Source: an uncultured Clostridium sp.
Lineage (GTDB): Bacteria; Bacillota; Clostridia; Clostridiales; Clostridiaceae
Direction: 5' to 3'
Assembly: GCA_900543325.1 (NCBI GenBank)
Contig: UQQU01000090.1
Location: forward strand, 1 to 11,530
DNA length: 11,530 nt
Shown piece after piece: positions 1 through 5,952 of the stretch (within the stretch, counting starts at the first letter, position 1; every line of letters begins with the position of its first letter). The translations under genes were made by a program, and so were the position numbers. The notes under the pieces are model-generated. The model did no database searches, was not told where the DNA came from, and worked only from the letters and a program-made list of their open reading frames with translations.

Positions 1-54
1 GTACGGTGGTGTGAGAGGACGGAAAATAAAATAATTATTTTCCTCCTACTCGAT
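1..54 (+). mobile_element. Group II intron, 3' end only (domain V 3' strand and domain VI)
   Basis: Bases 1-7 (GTACGGT) look like the 3' strand of domain V, whose partner strand would lie before the window. Bases 13-51 fold as a textbook domain VI: GAG 13-15 pairs with CTC 49-51, AGGA 16-19 with TCCT 44-47, and GGAAAATAA 21-29 with TTATTTTCC 35-43, leaving a five-base loop and an unpaired C20. A48 is the single bulged base on the 3' side, where the branch-point adenosine sits in this family. The sequence then reads GAT, so an intron ending at about base 54 would finish in the family's AY and lie 6 bases beyond the branch A. The intron is in the same orientation as rimM. The ribozyme core and any reverse-transcriptase ORF are outside the window, so class and activity cannot be judged. 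The family call rests on structure and recall of domain V/VI consensus, not a search. Confidence 0.85.
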
Positions 55-64
55 TCGACAAAAA

Positions 65-128
65 ACGGTATACCTCCGGGGTTAATACATATATTGACGG
101 TATACCTCCGGGGTTAATACATATATTG
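65..128. repeat. Two perfect tandem copies of a 32-bp unit
   Basis: Bases 65-96 and 97-128 are identical over all 32 positions and directly abut. Each unit holds the 8-bp palindrome GGTATACC followed by TCCGGGG, a GC-rich core in otherwise very AT-rich sequence, and an AT-rich tail. No third copy or partial copy is visible on either side. The pair starts about ten bases after the intron 3' end and ends about 30 bases before the predicted rimM promoter. There are no spacers, so this is not a CRISPR array. The function is unknown: a binding site, a minisatellite seed or a remnant of a mobile element are all possible. Confidence 0.95.
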
Positions 129-158
129 GAATTGGCGCGGAGATAAGTAATAATTATT

Positions 159-187
159 TTGCTAAAACATAAAAAGTTTGATATAAA
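159..187 (+). promoter_or_regulatory. Predicted promoter for rimM-trmD
   Basis: TTGCTA (159-164) and TATAAA (182-187) are separated by exactly 17 bases and match the housekeeping sigma-factor consensus at 4/6 and 5/6. Transcription would start near 194, giving a short leader into the rimM ribosome binding site. It lies downstream of both the intron end and the tandem repeat, so rimM could be expressed even if upstream read-through is blocked. AT-rich sequence gives many chance matches; the exact spacing raises confidence only moderately. Confidence 0.55.
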
Positions 188-229
188 TAATATAGGAAAA
201 AAATTAAACTAACATAAGAGGTGAATTTA

Positions 230-727
230 GTGAGTAAAAATTTAAAAGTAGGTAAGATAGTAAATACTCATGGTTTAAAAGGTGAAGTTAAGGTTATTCC
301 ATTAACAGATGATATGAGAAGATTTGATGATTTAGAGCATGTTTTAATTGAAGGTAAAGAAGTTAAGATAGAAAAGTGTAAATATCAAAAGGATAGAGTT
401 ATAGTTAAGCTTAAAGGTATAGATAAAATAGAAGATGCAGAAAGACTTAAAGAAAAGTTTATGGAAGTAGAAAGAGAAAATGCAGTTGAGCTTGAAGAAG
501 ATTGCTATTTTTTAGCGGACTTAAGAGAATGTACAGTTTTTGATACTGAAGGAAAAGAACTTGGTAAGATCTATGATGTTATACAAACTAAAAATAATGA
601 TGTATATTGGATAAGAAAACCAAAAGAATTATTAATACCTGTATTAAAAAGTATAGTAGTGGATATTAATATAGATGAAAGAAAAATTACAATAAGACCA
701 GTAGGAGAATGGATGGATGAAGATTAG
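230..727 (+). CDS. rimM: Ribosome maturation factor RimM
   Basis: RimM binds the 30S subunit through S19 and helps mature the 16S 3' domain (family knowledge). The 165-residue product has the two usual parts: an N-terminal RimM barrel opening with VGKIVNTHGLKGEVKV, and a C-terminal PRC-barrel-like domain from about residue 90, with the FLADLREC, LGKIYDV and LLIPVL segments. Length is normal for the family. I chose GTG at 230 because AAGAGGTG (216-223) sits 6 bases before it; the in-frame GTG at 221 lies inside that ribosome binding site. The gene ends inside the first codons of trmD (11-base overlap), suggesting translational coupling. In most Firmicutes rpsP and the KH-domain gene khpA precede rimM; here the group II intron end lies just upstream instead. 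Confidence 0.95.
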   Translation: MSKNLKVGKIVNTHGLKGEVKVIPLTDDMRRFDDLEHVLIEGKEVKIEKCKYQKDRVIVKLKGIDKIEDAERLKEKFMEVERENAVELEEDCYFLADLRECTVFDTEGKELGKIYDVIQTKNNDVYWIRKPKELLIPVLKSIVVDINIDERKITIRPVGEWMDED

Positions 728-1430
728 TATTCTAACTCTATTCCCAGAGATGTTTAATATTTTTAATCATAGTATAATAGGGAAAGCACAAGAAAAGGGA
801 TTAGTTTCAATCGATACTTTAAACATAAGAGATTATACGTTAAATAAGCATAAAAAGGTTGATGATTATCCTTATGGTGGTGGAGCTGGTATGGTGATGG
901 CAGCACAACCTGTTGTGGATTCTATAAGGGCTTGTAAAGAAAAAAATAATGGGAAAGTAATTTTTTTAGGGCCTAAAGGTAAAACTTTTAATCAGGAAAT
1001 GGCAGAAGAGTTGTCAAAGGAAGAAAATCTAATTTTTCTTTGTGGACATTATGAAGGTATAGATGAAAGAGCTTTTAAAGAAGTGGATATGGAAATTTCT
1101 CTAGGGGATTTTGTATTAACTGGTGGAGAAATGGCTGCTATTCCTGTAATTGATTCTATTTTGAGATTAGTACCAGGAGTATTAAATAAATCTGAGAGCC
1201 ATGAAGATGAATCATTTTCTGAAGGATTACTTGAATATCCTCAATATACAAGACCAGAAGTTTTTGAGGGGGAAAGTGTACCATCAGTATTATTATCAGG
1301 TCATCATGAGAATATAAGAAAATGGAGAAGGCTACAATCTTTAGAGATAACAAAGAAAAGAAGACCAGATTTATACAAGGATATAATACTTACAAAAGAG
1401 GATAAAAAACTATTAAATAGTAAAAAATAA
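717..1430 (+). CDS. trmD: tRNA (guanine(37)-N1)-methyltransferase TrmD
   Basis: TrmD uses S-adenosylmethionine to methylate N1 of G37 in tRNAs with G at 36, preventing +1 frameshifts; it is a dimeric SPOUT enzyme with a trefoil knot. The 237 residues match the family length. Diagnostic segments are LFPEMF (8-13), YGGGAGMVM (53-61), the knot motifs LGPKGK (84-89), CGHYEGIDER (109-118) and SLGDFVLTGGE (128-138), and the GLLEYPQYTRPEVFEG stretch (170-185) that contributes to the active site across the dimer. The ATG at 717 lies inside the end of rimM, with AGGAG at 703-707 as ribosome binding site. No terminator is evident before the rplS promoter. Confidence 0.97.
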   Translation: MKISILTLFPEMFNIFNHSIIGKAQEKGLVSIDTLNIRDYTLNKHKKVDDYPYGGGAGMVMAAQPVVDSIRACKEKNNGKVIFLGPKGKTFNQEMAEELSKEENLIFLCGHYEGIDERAFKEVDMEISLGDFVLTGGEMAAIPVIDSILRLVPGVLNKSESHEDESFSEGLLEYPQYTRPEVFEGESVPSVLLSGHHENIRKWRRLQSLEITKKRRPDLYKDIILTKEDKKLLNSKK

Positions 1431-1434
1431 TAAC

Positions 1435-1463
1435 TTGAAATATAAAAAAACTTATGTTACAAT
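1435..1463 (+). promoter_or_regulatory. Predicted promoter for rplS
   Basis: TTGAAA (1435-1440) and TACAAT (1458-1463) are spaced by 17 bases, a strong match (4/6 and 5/6) to the housekeeping consensus. It begins four bases after the trmD stop codon. The start point would be near 1470, just before the structured leader, so rplS can be transcribed independently of rimM-trmD, as fits its ribosomal-protein expression level. Confidence 0.65.
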
Positions 1464-1469
1464 AACTTT

Positions 1470-1528
1470 TGTGCTAGTACGGGCGTTCCGCTGTCAAACA
1501 ATTTGTTAAGAGCGTCAATTATCAATTT
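1470..1528 (+). promoter_or_regulatory. Structured rplS leader, candidate L19 autoregulatory leader
   Basis: GGCGTT (1482-1487) pairs with AGCGTC (1511-1516; four Watson-Crick pairs plus two G-U pairs), and inside it AACA (1497-1500) pairs with TGTT (1504-1507), leaving an internal loop rich in CCGCTGTC on the 5' side. The structure lies between the predicted start point and the AGGAGG site. A leader of this kind upstream of L19 genes is catalogued in low-GC Gram-positives as the L19 leader, thought to mediate feedback by L19. The assignment rests on position and fold only; a covariance-model match is not available to me. Confidence 0.5.
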
Positions 1529-1543
1529 AGGAGGGAATGCACA

Positions 1544-1894
1544 ATGAACGAAATATTAAGAGCTATAGAAGCAGAACAAATGAGAAACGATTTACCAAAC
1601 TTCAATGTTGGGGATAACGTTAAATTACACGTTAAAGTTAAAGAAGGTAACAGAGAAAGAATCCAAATGTTCGAAGGTACTGTTATTAAGAGACAAAACG
1701 GTGGTTTAAGAGAAACTTTCACAGTAAGAAGAGTTGCTTACGGTGTTGGAGTTGAAAGAACTTTCCCAGTTAACTCACCAATCATCGAAAAGATGGAAGT
1801 TACAAGAAGAGGTAAAGTAAGAAGAGCTAAGTTATTCTACTTAAGAGATAGAGTAGGTAAGGCTGCTAAAGTTAAAGAATTATTAGCTAGATAA
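1544..1894 (+). CDS. rplS: 50S ribosomal protein L19
   Basis: L19 sits at the 30S-50S interface of the large subunit. The 116-residue product is full length and matches the family throughout, including FNVGDNVKLHVKVKEG, QMFEGTVIKRQNGG, the RETFTVRRVAYGVGVERTFP segment and the basic C-terminus with VRRAKLFYLRDRVGKAAKVKE. The start is set by AGGAGG at 1529-1534, nine bases before ATG. Codons ending in C (AAC, TTC, ATC) are frequent compared with trmD and rbgA, as expected for a highly expressed gene. It is flanked by its own promoter and leader upstream and a strong terminator downstream, so it forms a largely separate transcript. Confidence 0.98.
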   Translation: MNEILRAIEAEQMRNDLPNFNVGDNVKLHVKVKEGNRERIQMFEGTVIKRQNGGLRETFTVRRVAYGVGVERTFPVNSPIIEKMEVTRRGKVRRAKLFYLRDRVGKAAKVKELLAR

Positions 1895-1915
1895 TTAAAA
1901 GTTAATAAAGATATG

Positions 1916-1946
1916 AAGGGACTTAGTATTAAGTCCCTTTTTGTTT
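1916..1946 (+). terminator. Intrinsic terminator after rplS
   Basis: AAGGGACTTA (1916-1925) and TAAGTCCCTT (1930-1939) form a perfect 10-bp stem with a four-base GTAT loop, followed by TTTGTTT. It lies 21 bases after the rplS stop and closes the rimM-trmD-rplS block. Confidence 0.93.
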
Positions 1947-1999
1947 GCAATAATATAAGTGAGATTCTAAATTTTAATTTAGTTAATCGAACTTACAAC

Positions 2000-2030
2000 T
2001 TGGAATTTATGGAGAGTTGTTTCATATAAA
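2000..2030 (+). promoter_or_regulatory. Weak candidate promoter for rbgA-rnhB
   Basis: TTGGAA (2000-2005) lies 17 bases before CATATA (2023-2028) and 19 before TATAAA (2025-2030). The upstream terminator means a promoter must exist somewhere in 1947-2065, and this is the best pair I see; a second reading uses TTGTTT at 2017-2022. A short AT palindrome (CTAAATT at 1967-1973 with AATTTAG at 1976-1982) lies upstream and has no assigned role. Confidence 0.3.
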
Positions 2031-2079
2031 AATAATTGTTAAGAATAAATAATACATATTTAAAAAAGGAGGATGAATT

Positions 2080-3033
2080 ATGGCTACTATAAATTGGTTC
2101 CCAGGTCATATGAAAAAAACAAAAAGGGAAATACAAGATAATTTAAAACTTGTTGATGCTGTAATAGAAATTAGAGATGCTAGAATTCCTAGAAGTTCTG
2201 CAAACCCAGATATAGATAAACTTTGTGCAGGTAAGCCAAGATTAATTTTATTAAATAAAAGTGATTTAACAGAAGCTAAGGTGACTAAAGATTGGATAAA
2301 TGAATTATCTAGTGAAACTGTTAAAGTTTTAGAAGTTAATTGTTTAAAGGGTCAAGGATTACAACAAATAAAGCCAGCACTTTTAGAGTTATTAAAAGAA
2401 AAACATGAGAGAGCTAAAGCTAAGGGATTAGTTAAGTTCATGATGAGAGTAATGGTAGTTGGTGTTCCAAACTGTGGTAAATCTACATTTATAAATAAGA
2501 TGGCAAGAAATAATATTGCTAAAACTGGAGATAGAGCTGGTGTTACAAAGAGTAAGCAATGGATAAAAACATCATTTGATATGGAAATGTTGGATACTCC
2601 AGGAGTATTATGGCCTAAATTTGAAGATGAGAGAACAGCCTTAAATTTAGCATTTACAGGTGCTATTAAGGATGAAATAATGGATATAGAAGAATTAGCA
2701 TATAAGCTTGTTGAAAGACTTCAAGAATATTATCCAGATAGATTAATAGAGAGATTTGGAATTGAAGAAATACAAGAGAATCCATTAGATAATCTTGATG
2801 CTATTGCTAGAAAAAGAGGATGTATAATGGCACGTAATGAAATTAATTATAATAGAATTGCTGTTATGCTTATTGATGAATTTAGAGGTGGAAAGCTTGG
2901 AAAAATTTCTTTAGAACGTCCAGATGATGTTTTTGAAGAAGAAGAAGTTATAGTTAAGGAAGAAACTGAAAAAGAAAGAAAAAGAAGAATAAGAAAAGAA
3001 AAGAGAAACGAAAAGAAAAAGGAAAAAAGATAA
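2080..3033 (+). CDS. rbgA: Ribosome biogenesis GTPase RbgA (YlqF)
   Basis: RbgA is a circularly permuted GTPase needed for late maturation of the 50S subunit. The G motifs appear in permuted order: G4 NKSD at residues 59-62, then G1 GVPNCGKST at 128-136, a DRAGVTK switch segment at about 151-157, and G3 DTPG at 172-175. The N-terminal INWFPGHMKKT is typical of the family. AGGAGG lies 7 bases before the ATG. At 317 residues it is longer than the B. subtilis protein (about 280), the excess being a C-terminal tail (about 285-317) that runs from acidic (EEEE) to strongly basic, probably flexible and RNA-binding. Its stop codon overlaps the rnhB start by one base (TAATG). Confidence 0.96.
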   Translation: MATINWFPGHMKKTKREIQDNLKLVDAVIEIRDARIPRSSANPDIDKLCAGKPRLILLNKSDLTEAKVTKDWINELSSETVKVLEVNCLKGQGLQQIKPALLELLKEKHERAKAKGLVKFMMRVMVVGVPNCGKSTFINKMARNNIAKTGDRAGVTKSKQWIKTSFDMEMLDTPGVLWPKFEDERTALNLAFTGAIKDEIMDIEELAYKLVERLQEYYPDRLIERFGIEEIQENPLDNLDAIARKRGCIMARNEINYNRIAVMLIDEFRGGKLGKISLERPDDVFEEEEVIVKEETEKERKRRIRKEKRNEKKKEKR

Positions 3034-3854
3034 TGGATATATTAACTACAGATATTAGCAGTTTAAGTTTTAAATGTGTTAAAGAAAAAGTAGATGAAAT
3101 AAACATAAATGAACTTTATAATTCTAAAGAGTTAATTGATATTATAAATATATTAAAAAGTGATAAAAGAAAAAATATTAACAGTTTAGGTGCTAAGCTT
3201 CAAAAAGCTAAAGAAAAAATAGAAAATGAGATTAAAAGAGTTAGAAATATGTATAACTTTGATAAATCATTTGAGAATTATAATATTATTGCAGGAGTAG
3301 ATGAAGTTGGAAGGGGACCTCTAGCAGGGCCTATAGTATCATGTGCAGTAGTATTAGACTTAAATGTTCTAGATGAAGATTTAATTTTATGGATTAACGA
3401 TTCAAAAAAATTAAATGAAAGAAAAAGACAAGAATTAGCAGATATAATAAAGGAAAAAGCATTGGCATATTATATAGCATCTCGTGATTCTAAAGAAATT
3501 GATGAAAGAGGAATAGGTGTTTGTAATAATGAAGTTTTTCTAGAAGCTTGTAATAGCTTAAAAGTAAAGCCAGACTTAGTATTATCTGATGGATATACAG
3601 TAAAGGGAATACAAATTCCTAATAAATCTGTAATTAAGGGGGATACAAAGTCTGCCTGTATTGCAGCTGCATCTATAGTAGCTAAAGTTTATAGAGATAA
3701 TTTAATGAAGGAATATGCTGAAAAATATCCTCATTATGCTTTTGAAGAAAATGTTGGTTATGGAACTACAAAGCATATAGAAGGAATAAAAGAGTACGGT
3801 CCTACAGAAATACATAGAATGTCATTTTTAACTAATATTCTATCTAATAGCTAG
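3033..3854 (+). CDS. rnhB: Ribonuclease HII
   Basis: RNase HII cuts the RNA strand of RNA:DNA hybrids and excises single ribonucleotides from DNA with a two-metal mechanism. All four acidic catalytic positions are present by alignment to the E. coli spacing: D90 and E91 in GVDEVGRG, D186 in VLSDG, and D204 in KGDTKS, followed by AAASIVAKVYRD. The 273-residue product has about 80 residues before the catalytic core, an N-terminal extension with a basic helical segment as in B. subtilis-type enzymes. The start overlaps the rbgA stop by one base, so translation is probably coupled; the ribosome binding site is the purine-rich end of rbgA. No terminator follows directly; the next gene is convergent. 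Confidence 0.97.
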   Translation: MDILTTDISSLSFKCVKEKVDEININELYNSKELIDIINILKSDKRKNINSLGAKLQKAKEKIENEIKRVRNMYNFDKSFENYNIIAGVDEVGRGPLAGPIVSCAVVLDLNVLDEDLILWINDSKKLNERKRQELADIIKEKALAYYIASRDSKEIDERGIGVCNNEVFLEACNSLKVKPDLVLSDGYTVKGIQIPNKSVIKGDTKSACIAAASIVAKVYRDNLMKEYAEKYPHYAFEENVGYGTTKHIEGIKEYGPTEIHRMSFLTNILSNS

Positions 3855-3920
3855 TAATTTTAATAATCTAATATAAATTTGAGTTGATAATGTGTCAGAC
3901 TTATAAATAAGAAAATTTAA

Positions 3921-4292
3921 TTAATATAATCTAAATGCATCTTTTATATGATTTAATTTAAAAGATGCATTTGTATTATTAAAAATAATTTCAATAATAT
4001 CATACCGAACATTGTAATTGTGATATTTTTTACATAATAAATAGATTTGAGATAACTTTATAATTTGTTTTTGTTTATAGTAGGTAACAGATTCCATTGG
4101 ACTTCCAAAGGAGTTTGTATACCTACTTTTTACTTCGCAGAAAATTATAAGATTATTACTTCTACATATTATATCTATTTCACCATATCTATTACTATAA
4201 TTCATATCTAATATATTATATCCATTATTAATAAGAAAATCATGAGCTATATTCTCACCATAGTCTCCAATTGCTTTATTATACTTTTTCAT
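3921..4292 (-). CDS. yraN: YraN-family (UPF0102) nuclease-like protein
   Basis: This is a small protein with the predicted restriction-endonuclease-like core of the UPF0102 family, whose cellular role is not firmly established. In the 123-residue product I see the N-terminal GDYGENIAHDFL helix, the putative active-site motif GEID (37-40) followed by EVKSR (53-57; D40, E53 and K55 as the D-ExK triad), the GSPMESVTYYKQKQI segment, and the conserved RYDIIEI strand (96-102). I chose the ATG at 4292 because AGAGGTG lies 5 bases before it on the minus strand; the upstream in-frame ATG at 4310 overlaps that site. The gene is on the minus strand, convergent with rnhB and divergent from comM, whereas all other genes here are on the plus strand. 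Its 3' end contains a long inverted repeat. Confidence 0.9.
   Translation of the reverse strand: MKKYNKAIGDYGENIAHDFLINNGYNILDMNYSNRYGEIDIICRSNNLIIFCEVKSRYTNSFGSPMESVTYYKQKQIIKLSQIYLLCKKYHNYNVRYDIIEIIFNNTNASFKLNHIKDAFRLY
3933..3972. terminator. Inverted repeat inside the yraN 3' end, possible bidirectional terminator
   Basis: AAATGCATCTTTTA (3933-3946) and its exact reverse complement (3959-3972) form a perfect 14-bp stem with a 12-base loop. It lies within the last codons of yraN, starting about ten bases before the stop on that strand. T-rich but interrupted tracts follow on both sides, and no other hairpin separates convergent rnhB and yraN, so a bidirectional terminator is the simplest reading. 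The stem holds only three G-C pairs and lacks a clean T-tract, so terminator function is an inference; the repeat itself is certain. Confidence 0.5.
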
Positions 4293-4341
4293 ATTTTCAC
4301 CTCTACTCATAAGGATAGACTTTAAGATTTTTTTTATTCAA

Positions 4342-4370
4342 ATTAGGTTAAAGAATTAAATCCATGTCAA
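4342..4370 (-). promoter_or_regulatory. Candidate promoter for yraN (minus strand)
   Basis: On the minus strand a perfect TTGACA (plus-strand 4365-4370) lies 17 bases before CCTAAT (4342-4347). The -35 is ideal and the -10 poor. It is about 50 bases upstream of the yraN start. No convincing promoter for comM is visible in the same divergent region, although one must exist because read-through from rnhB would have to cross yraN. Confidence 0.4.
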
Positions 4371-4414
4371 TAATGAAGAAAGTGAATATGGTAAAGAAGG
4401 GATTGATTTAAAAT

Positions 4415-5938
4415 ATGGCTTTGAAAATAATTAGTGCTACACATAGAGGACTAGATGGTGTATTGATAAGTGTTGAAGTTGATATAACTAGGGGAATTCC
4501 TAGTTTCTCCATTGTCGGATTGCCAGATACATCAATTAAAGAATCTAAGGAAAGAGTAAGATTAGCAATAGTAAATAGTGGGTATGAATTTCCATTAGGA
4601 AGAATTACTATAAATTTAGCTCCTGCAGATGTAAAAAAAATAGGTAGTCTTTTAGATTTACCAATAGCCCTTGGAATATTGATGGTATCGGGACAAATTG
4701 AAGAAAAGTCATTAGATGATTATATAATTTTTGGGGAACTTTCTTTAAATGGTGAATTAAAGGGTGTCAAAGGAGCGGTACCAATTATTTTTGAAGGTGA
4801 TAATAAAAAAAAGCAAAATTTCATTTTTCCACTTGAAAATTTGAAAGAAATGAGAAGTTTTGTTTTAGGAAACTTTTTTCCTTTTAAGACATTGAATCAA
4901 GTAATATCATATATACAAAATGAAGATTTACTTCCTTATAAAGGAGAAAAAAAGAGAAGGAATAAAGAGTTTTTTGTTAATAAATTTGAAGATATAATGG
5001 GGCAATATACATCAAAAAAAGCTATGGAAATTGTAGCTGCTGGTAATCATAATATAATGTTATTTGGTTCACCTGGATCGGGTAAAACAATGTTAGCAAA
5101 GGCGTTACCATCCATATTACCTCCTATGACTATAGAAGAACAACAAGAGGTGGCAAAAATATATAGTATATCAGGATTATGGAATGAAGGATATGATATA
5201 TCAAGACCTTTTAGGGCACCTCATAACACTATAACTAAAACAGCATTAATTGGTGGAGGAAAAGATGTAAAGGCCGGTGAAATAACTTTAGCTCATAATG
5301 GAGTTTTATTTTTAGATGAAATATTAGAATTTAAAAAAGAAGTATTAGAGCTTTTAAGGCAACCCTTAGAAGATAAGGTGATAAATATTTCAAGATTAAA
5401 GGAAAGTTATACATTACCAAGTAATTTTATATTAGTTGGAACTTTTAATCCATGCCCTTGTGGAAAGATGCTAGATTATGATACAGGATCAACATGTACA
5501 TGTACTGAGTTAGAAAAGAAAAGATATATAAACAGAATGTCTAGAGCACTATTAGATAGAATTGACATATTAAACTTTGTTCCAAGAATAAAATTAACTG
5601 AAATTGTTGGGAAAAAGGATAAAATCAATTCTGACAATATGCGACACAATGTAATTTTAGCAAGAGAAATTCAAAAAGAAAGATTTAAGGGGACGAAATA
5701 TAGATATAATTCTGAGATTGTAGGTAAAGATGTGTTAAATTTATGTAACATTAATAAAAATGCCAAAAAAGTTTTGGAGGAATATTATCGTAGATATGAT
5801 ATAACCCTTAGAGGATATACTAAAATAATAAAAGTAGCTAGAACTATAGCAGATTTAGAGTGTAGTAGTGAAGTAATGGATTATCATATTATTGAAGCTA
5901 TCGGATTTAGAAAAAATATTTTTGGAGAAATAATATAG
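4415..5938 (+). CDS. comM: ComM/YifB-family AAA+ ATPase (Mg-chelatase-like)
   Basis: ComM is a hexameric AAA+ helicase that promotes branch migration during integration of transforming DNA; homologues also occur in bacteria not known to be competent. The 507-residue product has the family layout: an N-terminal Lon-protease-like fold (about 1-170, including FSIVGLPDTSIKESKERVRLA), then the AAA+ domain with Walker A GSPGSGKT (218-225), Walker B VLFLDE (297-302) and the SRALLDRIDI segment (376-385), and a C-terminal magnesium-chelatase helical domain. Cysteines 347, 349, 361 and 363 form the family's four-cysteine insert. The start fits the family N-terminus, but the best ribosome binding site, AGAAGG at 4395-4400, is about 14 bases away, so initiation may be weak. 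dprA follows after 14 bases. Confidence 0.93.
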   Translation: MALKIISATHRGLDGVLISVEVDITRGIPSFSIVGLPDTSIKESKERVRLAIVNSGYEFPLGRITINLAPADVKKIGSLLDLPIALGILMVSGQIEEKSLDDYIIFGELSLNGELKGVKGAVPIIFEGDNKKKQNFIFPLENLKEMRSFVLGNFFPFKTLNQVISYIQNEDLLPYKGEKKRRNKEFFVNKFEDIMGQYTSKKAMEIVAAGNHNIMLFGSPGSGKTMLAKALPSILPPMTIEEQQEVAKIYSISGLWNEGYDISRPFRAPHNTITKTALIGGGKDVKAGEITLAHNGVLFLDEILEFKKEVLELLRQPLEDKVINISRLKESYTLPSNFILVGTFNPCPCGKMLDYDTGSTCTCTELEKKRYINRMSRALLDRIDILNFVPRIKLTEIVGKKDKINSDNMRHNVILAREIQKERFKGTKYRYNSEIVGKDVLNLCNINKNAKKVLEEYYRRYDITLRGYTKIIKVARTIADLECSSEVMDYHIIEAIGFRKNIFGEII

Positions 5939-5952
5939 AAAGGATTCAAAAT

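Noticed and set aside
65..128. CRISPR array, because of the 32-bp repeated unit
   Set aside because: The copies abut with no spacer, there are only two, and no cas gene is nearby.
221..229. Longer rimM start at GTG 221
   Set aside because: It lies within the AAGAGGTG ribosome binding site that serves the GTG at 230.
1156..1722. Minus-strand open frames across trmD and rplS
   Set aside because: They mirror well-conserved genes, lack ribosome binding sites and resemble no protein family.
3884..3907. Promoter between rnhB and yraN (TTGATA and TATAAA)
   Set aside because: Only 12 bases separate the boxes and no plus-strand gene follows.
4293..4310. Longer yraN start at the minus-strand ATG at 4310
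   Set aside because: It overlaps the AGAGGTG site placed correctly for the ATG at 4292, and the family N-terminus fits the shorter form.
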